IMG/VR virus record: IMGVR_UViG_3300030109_002192
Coordinates: 1-32,353 of that record
Length of the DNA: 32,353 nt
Source: a virus
Reading direction: 5' to 3' (one strand)
Shown here in pieces: positions 9,205 through 15,378 of this stretch (the stretch's first letter is position 1; every line of letters begins with the position of its first letter). Made by a program: the position numbers and the translations under genes. The notes beneath the pieces are model-generated. The model did not search any database and had not been told where the DNA came from. It saw only the letters and a program-made list of their open reading frames with translations.

Positions 9205-10891
9205 TGTTGTCGCCGAGTACGTCCAGCACCTGTACGACGATTTCCCGTTCTTCCTAAAAGAGCTTTGGTCCGCCGTTGGACTGCCAAATATCGCCCGGCA
9301 CCAGGTCCAAATCGGCGAATGGCTGCAAAATGGGCCACGCCGGCGGGGTATTAGGGCATTTCGAGGAGCGTCTAAGACATGGGTGACGCTGGCCTACTGC
9401 CTGTGGAGGCTGTTTCGAGATTCAAACGAGAGAATCCTGCTGGTTTCCAAATCGGAAAAGCATAGTAAGGACAGTCTCTACATGGCACGCAAGTGGATCG
9501 GACTTGTGCCATTCCTCCAGCACATGGTGCCCGATCGTCTTGAGGGACAGCGCGATTCCGCATTGCAGTTTGACATACGCCAGGCTCCCTCTGATCGGGT
9601 GCCGTCTTTCACGGCCGCGTCAATCACCGGCCAGATCACGGGGCTGCGAAGCTCGGTCATTATTTCCGACGACGTTGAGACGACCCAAACGACGTTGACC
9701 CTTGACATGAGGACTCGACTCCGAGAGGAAATCAAGGAGTACGACAACATCGTCATCCCCGGCGGGGACATCATTTTCCTTGGCACCCCCCACCATCCAG
9801 AAAGCCTGTACGACAAGTTGGCCGATTCTGGCTACACGTTCAGGTCATGGACCGCGATGTACCCAGGGCAAGAGTGGGACACACCGTCTGACCTTGCTCC
9901 TCAGCTGCTCGAGGATCTGGAATCGGGAATCTGCAAGCCGGGAGACTCGACATGGCCCGAGAGGTTTGATCTCGACGAGCTGACTGAGCGTGTGGCATCC
10001 GAGGGGCGAAGCACGTTTGCCATGCAATACCAGATGCTCACCCATCTAGGTGACGACCTGTCGTACCCGCTCAAACTGCAAGACGCCATCGTGTTCCCTG
10101 TTCAGCGAGACAAGGCTCCCTTGACAATCGCATGGGGTACCAGGAACGACCACGGCGGATCAACCAGGTACGAGGAGATTACCAGCCTCGGCTTCGGGTC
10201 CGATTGCTTCTACAGCCCGATTATGTACGACAAGGACTGGAACCGGTACACCGGGACGTACATGTGGATTGACCCATCGGGGCGCGGCGCTGATAACACG
10301 GCATACGCCATTGTGTCCCACCTCAATGGATTCTTGTGGGTCAAGGCGGTGGGAGGGTTCCAGGGCGGATACCAACGAGATGTGCTAGATTCGCTGTCGT
10401 TCCAAGCCTGCCTCCATGGAGTAGACCGGATCTACACTGAGGACAACTTTGGTCAAGGCATGTTTCAGGCTCTGCTCGAGCCAGTGGTACAGACCCACTT
10501 CCTCGATCCTGAAGAAGAAGACGGGTACCCCAGAGGGTGGAAATGCTCTCTCGAGGGAATCCGGGTCCACGGCCAAAAGGAAATACGCTGCATCCAAAAT
10601 CTGGAGCCGCTTTTCAATCAACATCGCATCGTGTTTCATCCAGATGTAGCGGCAAACCAGAACCTCCAGAGGCAAATGGTCCGCATCACCAGGCAGAGGA
10701 ACTGCCTCAAGCACGACGATGAAATCGAAGCTCTGGCTATGTGCTGCCAGATGTGGCAGGAAGATATGAACATGGACCCCGATCTAGCTGCTGACCGCCA
10801 GAGGGAAAGGTGGATGATGAAGCAGATCGACGACCAATACAGATCAATGGGCATGATGAGAGCAGGCCCGTCTTGGATAAGGAAACGATAG
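9155..10891 (+). CDS. terL: Terminase large subunit (T7 gp19-like)
   Basis: 578 residues from ATG 9155. The packaging ATPase has an FRGASKT nucleotide-binding loop (residues 69-75), aligned with T7 FRGIGKS, a Walker B ISDDVE (D172-D173) and an FLGTPHHPESLY segment. The nuclease part has WIDPSGRG (D373), TEDNFGQGMF (E429) and HDDEIEAL (D521-D522), which correspond to the RNase H-like metal ligands of phage terminases. The frame is open farther upstream to ATG 9014, but only the start at 9155 gives the N-terminal length usual in T7-like enzymes. No good ribosome binding site is seen (GGAGG lies 17 bases away), so translation is probably coupled to the overlapping phosphoesterase gene. Role: ATP-driven DNA translocation into the prohead and cutting of the concatemer. 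Confidence 0.95.
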   Translation: MPEVKTTSGSRSTEQTDVVAEYVQHLYDDFPFFLKELWSAVGLPNIARHQVQIGEWLQNGPRRRGIRAFRGASKTWVTLAYCLWRLFRDSNERILLVSKSEKHSKDSLYMARKWIGLVPFLQHMVPDRLEGQRDSALQFDIRQAPSDRVPSFTAASITGQITGLRSSVIISDDVETTQTTLTLDMRTRLREEIKEYDNIVIPGGDIIFLGTPHHPESLYDKLADSGYTFRSWTAMYPGQEWDTPSDLAPQLLEDLESGICKPGDSTWPERFDLDELTERVASEGRSTFAMQYQMLTHLGDDLSYPLKLQDAIVFPVQRDKAPLTIAWGTRNDHGGSTRYEEITSLGFGSDCFYSPIMYDKDWNRYTGTYMWIDPSGRGADNTAYAIVSHLNGFLWVKAVGGFQGGYQRDVLDSLSFQACLHGVDRIYTEDNFGQGMFQALLEPVVQTHFLDPEEEDGYPRGWKCSLEGIRVHGQKEIRCIQNLEPLFNQHRIVFHPDVAANQNLQRQMVRITRQRNCLKHDDEIEALAMCCQMWQEDMNMDPDLAADRQRERWMMKQIDDQYRSMGMMRAGPSWIRKR

Positions 10892-11587
10892 ATGCCCACA
10901 CTCAAAGTGGTACCGGAAGTCACGTTCATGGGAGAGGACCAAGGGCTGAACAATCTAAACGACGAATCAGATAATCTGGCTCGGGTCAAACGAAATACAG
11001 TTTCCGGGGGGACCAAAAATACTAGGCGGGCAATCATGTGGCCTACAGAAAACCAGTGGGATTCTTTTACTGGAGCAGACCCCTCGCCCACATATGGCCC
11101 TCACAGCTCCGTAAAGCTCTCCTCACGCATCCGCCGTGCTCGGCTGCGGTTTACCGTTCAGGAAACAAACGACGCTGAGGCGGGCGAGAGGCTCGTCGTA
11201 GGGGCTTCTGGAACAAAGTCCACCGCCTATGTTGTACACCAACTAAAATGGTCGCAGTACGCACAGAGAAATGACTGGGCTACTGCTGGTGGGCATTTGA
11301 TTGACGCGACCGTAACCGGCTCTGGACCAGAAATGGATAACCTCCAGGCTGGCATGACCTACAGCATCAACTGCAAAGAAGCCTGTAACTACAACCGTAC
11401 AGAAGTAGAGTTATATTTTCCCGGTCTAATCCTGAAACTGACCGACGACCAAGGCGTATCGGTCCTTACCAACCCGGAGTTTGGGTTTGGGGACGAAGAT
11501 CACGCCTCCCCGCCGCAGCTTATCGTCGAATACGGACACCACAAGACCCCCCGCCGCCGGTTCTACCGTCGCGGCCTCATGCACTAG
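10892..11587 (+). CDS. Unknown protein, probably beta-rich virion or accessory protein
   Basis: 231 residues; ATG 10892 follows the stop of the large terminase directly, with AAGGA about 8 bases upstream. The N-terminal 90 residues are polar and low in hydrophobics. From about residue 70 there are alternating beta-type segments (RARLRFTVQET, ERLVVGASG, AYVVHQLKWSQY), and the C-terminus is very basic (KTPRRRFYRRG). The middle part is loosely reminiscent of DNRLRE-type surface domains (a stabilising beta-sandwich fold), but this is weak. Downstream of the large terminase T7-like phages carry variable genes, so no function can be read from position. Confidence 0.7.
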   Translation: MPTLKVVPEVTFMGEDQGLNNLNDESDNLARVKRNTVSGGTKNTRRAIMWPTENQWDSFTGADPSPTYGPHSSVKLSSRIRRARLRFTVQETNDAEAGERLVVGASGTKSTAYVVHQLKWSQYAQRNDWATAGGHLIDATVTGSGPEMDNLQAGMTYSINCKEACNYNRTEVELYFPGLILKLTDDQGVSVLTNPEFGFGDEDHASPPQLIVEYGHHKTPRRRFYRRGLMH

Positions 11588-11596
11588 GAGATAATC

Positions 11597-11698
11597 ATGC
11601 CTCGAGTAGCAGGAAAGAAGTACGCCTACACCGCCAAGGGCAAAGCCGCAGCCAAAAAGGCCAAGAAGAAGGCCAAGAAGGGCAAATCCAAGCGGTGA
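11597..11698 (+). CDS. Lysine-rich microprotein
   Basis: 33 residues, preceded by AGGAG 8 bases before ATG 11597. Residues 1-12 read MPRVAGKKYAYT; the rest is almost only Lys, Ala and Gly in KAKK-type repeats, giving a strong positive charge. The stop TGA (11696-11698) overlaps the GTG start of the next gene. Small proteins of the form 'KKxAYTxKGKxAAKK' recur, as I recall, in aquatic T7-like phages. It would bind nucleic acid non-specifically, comparable with histone H1 tails, so DNA condensation or packaging is a reasonable guess. Too short for routine gene callers, but the start signals and tight fit between neighbours make it credible. Confidence 0.7.
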   Translation: MPRVAGKKYAYTAKGKAAAKKAKKKAKKGKSKR

Positions 11699-12222
11699 TC
11701 TACCATCCCGCCGACTTCCCCTGGGCAACCATGCTGGCCGACAACTGGATGGCCATTCGGGAAGAGTTTATCGCTGCATACGACCCCGCTTCCCTTGAAG
11801 ATGACGAAATCTACGAGAGCGGCTGGGATGTGCTCGGCTTACAGTTCGACTCCCGGCCGATCCAGTCCAATCGAGACGCCTGCCCAGTCACCACCGCCCT
11901 GATCGACAAGATCCCCGGCATGACCTCAGCTGCGTTCTCGCTGCTCCGGCCTGAGTCACACATCACTTCCCACCACGGAGAACGAGAGGACATCCTCCGC
12001 TTCCACCTTGGACTCATCGTCCCCGAGGGCTGTGCCATCCGAGTCGGATCAGTCCTCTGTCCATGGGTCCAGGGCGGAGTCCTCATCTTTGATGACAACA
12101 TTGAACACGAAGCATGGAACACCTGCCTCAAGATTTCCCGGGCGCTCCTGCTGGTGGACTTCCTCCGGCCCTCTCCATGTCCTGATCCGATCGAGGTCGA
12201 GACTCTTCCATTCCTGAACTAG
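11695..12222 (+). CDS. Aspartyl/asparaginyl beta-hydroxylase-like 2-oxoglutarate/Fe(II) dioxygenase
   Basis: 175 residues. The core matches the Asp/Asn beta-hydroxylase family: FSLLRPESHITSHHGE (iron ligand H93 or H94), FHLGLIVPEGCAIRVG, a W-xx-GG segment, FDDNIEHEAWN (second iron ligand H138) and a terminal SRALLLVDFLRP with the Arg expected to bind 2-oxoglutarate. The whole catalytic domain is present, without membrane anchor, so a soluble enzyme that hydroxylates a peptide side chain or a lipid A acyl chain (LpxO-type) is likely. The GTG start at 11695 overlaps the stop of the microprotein (GTGA), suggesting translational coupling; an in-frame ATG at 11731 is an alternative. It is the last gene of the late block before the non-coding gap. 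The substrate is unknown. Confidence 0.85.
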   Translation: MIYHPADFPWATMLADNWMAIREEFIAAYDPASLEDDEIYESGWDVLGLQFDSRPIQSNRDACPVTTALIDKIPGMTSAAFSLLRPESHITSHHGEREDILRFHLGLIVPEGCAIRVGSVLCPWVQGGVLIFDDNIEHEAWNTCLKISRALLLVDFLRPSPCPDPIEVETLPFLN

Positions 12223-12264
12223 CTCCTCTAATCATTGCCCCCCTGTTATCTATGTAGTGGTCAG

Positions 12265-12280
12265 CGGAAAGATTTTTCCG
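12265..12280 (+). terminator. Hairpin, possible late transcript terminator
   Basis: CGGAAA (12265-12270) and TTTCCG (12275-12280) pair perfectly around a GATT loop, 43 bases behind the dioxygenase stop. There is no U-run after it, only GCAAATAATA, so intrinsic termination is doubtful; a processing site or phage-polymerase pause is possible. Confidence 0.3.
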
Positions 12281-12329
12281 GCAAATAATACGGCGTGAAA
12301 GTGTGTGTCTCCCTCTTGATATACGGCCG

Positions 12330-12357
12330 CCGCCGGCGGACCCCCCCTCGCCCCCCC
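12330..12357. other. GC palindrome followed by two C7 tracts (possible G-quadruplex on minus strand)
   Basis: CCGCCGGCGG at 12330-12339 is a perfect palindrome. It is followed by C7 at 12341-12347, a TCG, and C7 at 12351-12357. Read on the minus strand, the two G7 runs separated by CGA satisfy a G3N1G3N3G3N1G3 quadruplex pattern. A following TAAAGGGG (12358-12365) can also pair with the second C-run on the plus strand. Nothing like this occurs elsewhere in the window. Confidence 0.5.
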
Positions 12358-12426
12358 TAAAGGGGAACGCGAGCCATCCATAGTCGATCCCCACGCCTCC
12401 CGAGTCCATGCAGGACCAATGAATCG

Positions 12427-12472
12427 CCGCTGGCCGACCGCTGGGGCCGACCTTGTGCGCCATCTTGTGCGC
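12427..12472. repeat. Degenerate short direct repeats
   Basis: CCGCTGG-CCGAC occurs twice (12427-12437 and 12438-12451, the second with two extra G). CTTGTGCGC occurs twice right behind it (12452-12460 and 12464-12472). Tandem short repeats next to terminase genes may be packaging or protein-binding sites; function not shown. Confidence 0.5.
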
Positions 12473-12495
12473 TGCTCGCCATTGATCGCTCGGTC

Positions 12496-12515
12496 GCAGC
12501 CAGAATCCTGACTGC
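12496..12515. other. Hairpin in the junction region
   Basis: GCAG (12496-12499) with CTGC (12512-12515) and CAG (12501-12503) with CTG (12508-12510) pair around an AATC loop, with one C/A mismatch between the two stems. No U-run follows. Role unknown. Confidence 0.3.
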
Positions 12516-12606
12516 ATCCATGTCTCCACCGATGTACCCGACCATCACATGCTGCCCTGCCTGATTTCGAGATAGCCAGGTCGAAGCTAAATCGCCCGGA
12601 CCACCT

Positions 12607-12679
12607 GAAAATAAAACCTCCAGATTGCAGTCAAGCCCCTTGTACTACCGTACCGATATGGTAGACTCACCGTGTAACG
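12607..12679 (+). promoter_or_regulatory. Early promoter P1
   Basis: Upstream element GAAAATAAAACCTCCAGA (12607-12624), then TTGTAC (12640-12645), a 16-base spacer, TAGACT (12662-12667) and GTAACG (12674-12679), just before the ribosome binding site of the first early gene. The boxes alone are weak, but all four elements recur with the same spacing at P2 (14115-14188), which supports a real promoter. A 5-bp dyad CTACC/GGTAG (12645-12649 and 12660-12664) spans the space between the boxes and may be an operator. Confidence 0.6.
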
Positions 12680-12696
12680 CCAAAGGAGGCCAAGTG

Positions 12697-13182
12697 ATGG
12701 CAGCACGAAGGATCATGGAAAAGGCAACCATCCCATTCAAGACCTACGAGGAGGCTGAGGCAGCACTCGCCGAGAAGGTAGCCGAAACCGTTGAGTGGGA
12801 GAAGGAAGCCCTCGAAGACTGGGAGGCCCAGCGAGACGAGGCCAGGGCGAACGGGGAAGACTTCGCCGATACGCCCGATACGCCCGGCTACGACTGGGGC
12901 TACTGGAAGGCCGGAAGAACGATCGCCGGAGTGGTCCGAGACGCTCGGCTCTTCTTCGACAAGGACACCGGCGGCTGGACTCACGGCTGGCTGATCGCCG
13001 AGGTGGACGCGGAGCAAGATGCCAAGGACTGCCGGAACAAGGCCGAGGTCAGCGACTGGCCCACGGTACCCGGAGACATCCCGTGGTGTCCGGTCTGCAC
13101 CTACGGCCCGATGATGTACGGCTGGACCAACGACTACGACTACCCCACGGTTCCCAACTTCAACAACAAGGAGGCAGCATGA
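12697..13182 (+). CDS. Early acidic protein of unknown function
   Basis: 161 residues, first gene of the early block. ATG 12697 is chosen because AAGGAGG (12683-12689) lies 7 bases upstream; the frame continues further 5' without such a site. The N-terminal half (residues 15-65) is a highly charged, mostly helical stretch rich in Glu and Ala (YEEAEAALAEKV), then come several Trp/Tyr-rich segments (YDWGYWKAGRT, GGWTHGW) and a WCPVC pair near residue 135. Overall strongly acidic. It ends NNKEAA, where the last codons are also the ribosome binding site of the next gene (ATGA overlap). The family is not recognised. Promoter and position suggest a host-takeover or anti-defence protein made first after infection. 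Confidence 0.8.
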   Translation: MAARRIMEKATIPFKTYEEAEAALAEKVAETVEWEKEALEDWEAQRDEARANGEDFADTPDTPGYDWGYWKAGRTIAGVVRDARLFFDKDTGGWTHGWLIAEVDAEQDAKDCRNKAEVSDWPTVPGDIPWCPVCTYGPMMYGWTNDYDYPTVPNFNNKEAA

Positions 13183-13529
13183 ACGTCTACCACGAATCAC
13201 TCAACGGGGTCCGCTACTCCATCTGGGCCTTGAAGACAGTCGAGCACCCGGACGGCGGCACGGACAGCGACTGCCAAGAGGCGACCGACTGGACTAACGA
13301 CTTCTACCAGGCGCTGGAAGAGGCCGACTGCTTCCGGGCTACCTTCAACGCAGCACCGCCCGAAGACCCTGAAGACTGGGAAGCAGTTGGCGACTACTAC
13401 TACGACACCTTCGACGACGCGCTGGATGCCATCAACAAGCACACCCAGGAATACCTCGAGGAGAGCATCAAGGTAGACGACAACGCGAACGCAATCAAAG
13501 CCTACTACGCACGAAAGGAGACAGCATGA
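13179..13529 (+). CDS. Small acidic early protein
   Basis: 116 residues from ATG 13179, which overlaps the previous stop (ATGA) and has AAGGAGG 8 bases upstream. Very acidic: clusters such as PPEDPEDWEAVGDYYYDTFDDALDA (given here only as a region near residues 59-85) dominate, with many Tyr and Trp. Such composition is seen in DNA-mimic inhibitors, but no specific family is recognised. The C-terminus RKETA again encodes the ribosome binding site of the next gene. Part of the overlapping early cassette that leads to ArdA. Confidence 0.8.
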   Translation: MNVYHESLNGVRYSIWALKTVEHPDGGTDSDCQEATDWTNDFYQALEEADCFRATFNAAPPEDPEDWEAVGDYYYDTFDDALDAINKHTQEYLEESIKVDDNANAIKAYYARKETA

Positions 13530-13747
13530 ACAAGAACGACAAGTGGAAGCGAGAGGCACACCGAGCCATCGAAAACCTTCGACGAACAAACTGTGATGGA
13601 GCCATTGAAGATGCTTCCATCGTCGGCGACTTTCTCGCCAACCTCATGCACCTGCACGGTGAAGGCTGGGTTCAGGATAGGGTGGCAATGGCTGGAATAC
13701 ACTTTGCAGATGAAACCTTCAACGCAAACCACAAGGAGGACACATGA
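13526..13747 (+). CDS. Small early protein of unknown function
   Basis: 73 residues; ATG 13526 overlaps the upstream TGA and is preceded by AAAGGAG. It begins MNKNDKWKREAHRAIENLR, a basic amphipathic helix, followed by a more neutral helical part and an acidic His-rich end (ANHKEDT). No known motif. The terminal KEDT codons carry the next ribosome binding site (AAGGAGG). The family is not recognised. Confidence 0.75.
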   Translation: MNKNDKWKREAHRAIENLRRTNCDGAIEDASIVGDFLANLMHLHGEGWVQDRVAMAGIHFADETFNANHKEDT

Positions 13748-13911
13748 TCGGAACCGCACTCTTCATCGGAGCCTGCCTGCTCCCCGTCATCATGGCGACC
13801 GTTGCCATGGCTCGAGGACAGAAGCAGTGGGCCGACGCATGGATCAACCAGAAGCCACGCTTCACCCCGGTTGACGAACTGTACGAACTCGAACTGAAGG
13901 AGGCAGCATGA
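13744..13911 (+). CDS. Small membrane protein of the early block
   Basis: 55 residues from ATG 13744 (AAGGAGG 4-5 bases upstream, ATGA overlap on both sides). Residues 2-22 (GTALFIGACLLPVIMATVAMA within it) form one transmembrane segment near the N-terminus; the rest, RGQKQWADAWINQKPRF and an acidic tail ELELKEAA, would lie in the cytoplasm. Single-span early membrane proteins in temperate phages often act in superinfection exclusion, but there is no sequence evidence for it here. It is supported by its exact fit between two overlapping genes and the shared start cassette. Confidence 0.7.
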   Translation: MIGTALFIGACLLPVIMATVAMARGQKQWADAWINQKPRFTPVDELYELELKEAA

Positions 13912-14156
13912 ACACAGTCACCTACCCAACAGAAGAAGCTGCGGCCCGAGTGGCCGCTTGGCTGGCCGGGATTGAGTACACCCAGGGCGAGACGTTCTTC
14001 ACGGACGAGCACGGCTGGAGTTACTGCGTCATCGACGGAGTGGAATGGTGCGAGATTGTCTTCGCCATCGACATCCGAGACGAAGACGGCAACCACCAAG
14101 AGTACTTCAACGAGGAAAATAAAAACCTCCAGAATCCTACCCAACCCATTGACTAG
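13908..14156 (+). CDS. Small acidic early protein upstream of P2
   Basis: 82 residues; ATG 13908 preceded by AAGGAGG at 8 bases and overlapping the previous stop. The middle reads as beta-type strands (GWSYCVIDGVEWCEIVFAIDI) with two cysteines, and the protein is clearly acidic. The last 15 codons double as the upstream element and -35 box of promoter P2: the stop codon TAG (14154-14156) is part of it. The family is not recognised. Confidence 0.75.
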   Translation: MNTVTYPTEEAAARVAAWLAGIEYTQGETFFTDEHGWSYCVIDGVEWCEIVFAIDIRDEDGNHQEYFNEENKNLQNPTQPID

Positions 14157-14188
14157 CGATACCGAACTGCTACAATGACCACGTAACG
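14115..14188 (+). promoter_or_regulatory. Early promoter P2, in front of ardA
   Basis: TTGACT (14149-14154), 16-base spacer, TACAAT (14171-14176): a good sigma70-type pair (5 of 6 in both boxes). The upstream element GAAAATAAAAACCTCCAGA (14115-14133) and a downstream GTAACG (14183-14188) repeat the arrangement of P1 with the same distances. A dyad TAGC/GCTA (14154-14157 and 14169-14172) sits where P1 has CTACC/GGTAG. The TSS would be near 14184, leaving a leader of about 30 bases before ardA. Confidence 0.7.
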
Positions 14189-14213
14189 AGCCTACCACAC
14201 GAAAGGAGACACG

Positions 14214-14774
14214 ATGAACAAGATGCAACGAGCCGAAGCGGTGCTGACCGACCTCGGCTATCACGCCAGCACCGACTACCGGGTCTGGATCGGATGTATG
14301 GGAGCCTACAACGGCGGTGATCTGGTCGGCGACTGGATCGACGCTGAAGATGCTCACGAAATGGTCGGCCAACTGACCGCCAAGTGGCAGGAGATCGGCG
14401 GCTACGACTGGGGCGACGAGTGGTTCATCGCAGACCACGAAGGATTCGGATATGCCTGGCCGGGCGGGGAGAACCCCGACCTCGAGGCGCTGCCCGAACT
14501 GGTTTGGGCACTGCAGGAGCACGGCGAGGCACTCGAGGCATGGCTCGGCGGATGTCAGGGCCGGGAGATCGGCGACTTTCAAGACCGATATGCCGGTGAG
14601 ACGGACGGCAACCTGAAGGACTGGGTGTGGGACTGGCTCGAGGACACCGGCTACTTCGCCGACTGGACTCAGGACCAGCAGTTCTACTTCAACATCGAAG
14701 CATACACCGAAGACTTCAAGCTGCAGATGGAAGTGATCGAACTGAACGGCACCACCTACATCTTCTACCCTTGA
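14214..14774 (+). CDS. ardA: Antirestriction protein ArdA
   Basis: 186 residues. The family signature is clear: VWIGCMGAYNGGDLVGDWIDA (residues about 23-43), then FIADHEGFG near 77-85, a LVWALQEHGEALEAW segment and the C-terminal FQDRYAGETDGNLKDWVWDWLEDTG followed by a FNIEAYTEDF end. ArdA is an elongated acidic DNA mimic which occupies type I restriction-modification enzymes (EcoKI-type) and so protects incoming DNA. Length fits the family (165-190). AAAGGAGAC 7 bases before ATG 14214 is the ribosome binding site. It stands directly behind promoter P2, fitting immediate early expression by host RNA polymerase. Confidence 0.9.
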   Translation: MNKMQRAEAVLTDLGYHASTDYRVWIGCMGAYNGGDLVGDWIDAEDAHEMVGQLTAKWQEIGGYDWGDEWFIADHEGFGYAWPGGENPDLEALPELVWALQEHGEALEAWLGGCQGREIGDFQDRYAGETDGNLKDWVWDWLEDTGYFADWTQDQQFYFNIEAYTEDFKLQMEVIELNGTTYIFYP

Positions 14775-14785
14775 CAGGAGGCAGC

Positions 14786-14941
14786 ATGACCAACCAAGAA
14801 CTGGCCGAGATCATCGAAGCAAAGAAGGCGGACATCATCGTGTTCGTCGGGATGGACGGCAACCAATGCGTCACCCCCGACATCGAGTTCGTGTCCATGA
14901 ACGGCGACGCAATCCAAATCAACTTGAAGGAGGACGCATGA
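14786..14941 (+). CDS. Small early protein of unknown function
   Basis: 51 residues, 11 bases behind ardA, with AGGAGG 5 bases before ATG 14786. It starts with an acidic helix (MTNQELAEIIEAKKADIIVFVG) and continues with beta-type segments. Net acidic. Its end LKEDA encodes the ribosome binding site of the next gene, with which it overlaps by ATGA. The family is not recognised. Confidence 0.7.
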   Translation: MTNQELAEIIEAKKADIIVFVGMDGNQCVTPDIEFVSMNGDAIQINLKEDA

Positions 14942-15318
14942 ACAAGTACACCTGGCACATTGACCCCGGACACGCATGGCTGGAGGCACCAGTCGACGAG
15001 GTGCGACGCTTCGAGCGCACCGAGCAGGTGCAGTTGAGCGACTGCTCCTACCGCCGGCTCGACTCCGTGTACCTCGAGGAAGACTGCGACGCGACCGCGT
15101 TCCTCAACTGGCTCGGCCGGGACAACTTCACCCTCCAGGACTGCCCCGATGATGGCGGCTGGATACGAAACCTCAACCGCTACGTGTCCTACTGGGATCC
15201 ATGCAACTGCTTCATGGCTGCGTTGCTAACTAAGCCCATCCCCGTGATGAAGTGGCTCCAGAACTACTACCGAAACCAGAAGATCACATTCACAACGGAA
15301 CCGTGCCATGGCGAGTGA
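14938..15318 (+). CDS. Conserved phage protein of unknown function (HAWLE type)
   Basis: 126 residues from ATG 14938 (AAGGAGG at 6 bases, ATGA overlap). The order 'GHAWLEAPVDEV', 'SDCSYRRLDSVYLEEDCDATAFL' resembles a small family common in actinophages and other temperate phages, in which GHGWLxV and SYxxxxxVYLEEDCDA are conserved; the function is unknown. The second half contains several Cys and Trp and a C-terminal basic stretch. Last gene of the strictly overlapping early cassette. Confidence 0.75.
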   Translation: MNKYTWHIDPGHAWLEAPVDEVRRFERTEQVQLSDCSYRRLDSVYLEEDCDATAFLNWLGRDNFTLQDCPDDGGWIRNLNRYVSYWDPCNCFMAALLTKPIPVMKWLQNYYRNQKITFTTEPCHGE

Positions 15319-15322
15319 GATA

Positions 15323-15349
15323 GGGGCCAGTCCATGCAAGGCTGGACCC
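15323..15349 (+). promoter_or_regulatory. Intergenic hairpin behind the early cassette
   Basis: GGG (15323-15325) pairs with CCC (15347-15349), CCAG (15327-15330) with CTGG (15342-15345) and CC with GG next to an ATGCAA loop; one mismatch and one bulge. It lies 5 bases after a stop and 30 before a possible start at 15379. No U-run, so attenuation or mRNA stabilisation is more likely than termination. Confidence 0.3.
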
Positions 15350-15378
15350 GATAAGGCGGGCGGAAGGTGGGAGGCAAC

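Larger units (their letters stand above)
12223..12696. other. Late/early junction: only long non-coding stretch
   Basis: About 470 bases without a credible gene. It holds a 6-bp hairpin, a GC palindrome next to two C7 tracts, degenerate direct repeats, a second hairpin and the early promoter P1, each listed separately. It separates the packaging genes from the first early gene, which is where T7-like genomes have their ends, so genome terminus, packaging signal and late terminator are candidate functions. A 31-codon frame at 12419-12514 and two minus-strand frames are judged chance. No tRNA was seen. Confidence 0.6.

Noticed and set aside
10795-10830. Purine-rich stretch at the end of terL as possible regulatory site
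   Set aside because: Explained by charged codons of the terminase C-terminus.
12128-12529. Minus-strand frame of 133 codons in the junction, and a plus-strand 31-codon frame at 12419
   Set aside because: Repetitive, low-complexity products, weak start signals; overlap with hairpins and C-tracts suggests non-coding function.
12223-12696. tRNA gene or tRNA-derived att site
   Set aside because: No T-loop or anticodon-arm pattern recognised here or next to the integrase; a decisive test would be a tRNA scan and a match to host tRNAs.
13719-14582. Minus-strand open frame of 287 codons opposite the early cassette
   Set aside because: Opposite well-supported overlapping genes including ArdA; composition is that of a reverse-strand shadow in GC-rich coding DNA.
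14770-14775. TTGACA at the end of ardA as a further promoter
   Set aside because: No -10 box at a workable distance; the sequence overlaps the ribosome binding site of the next gene.
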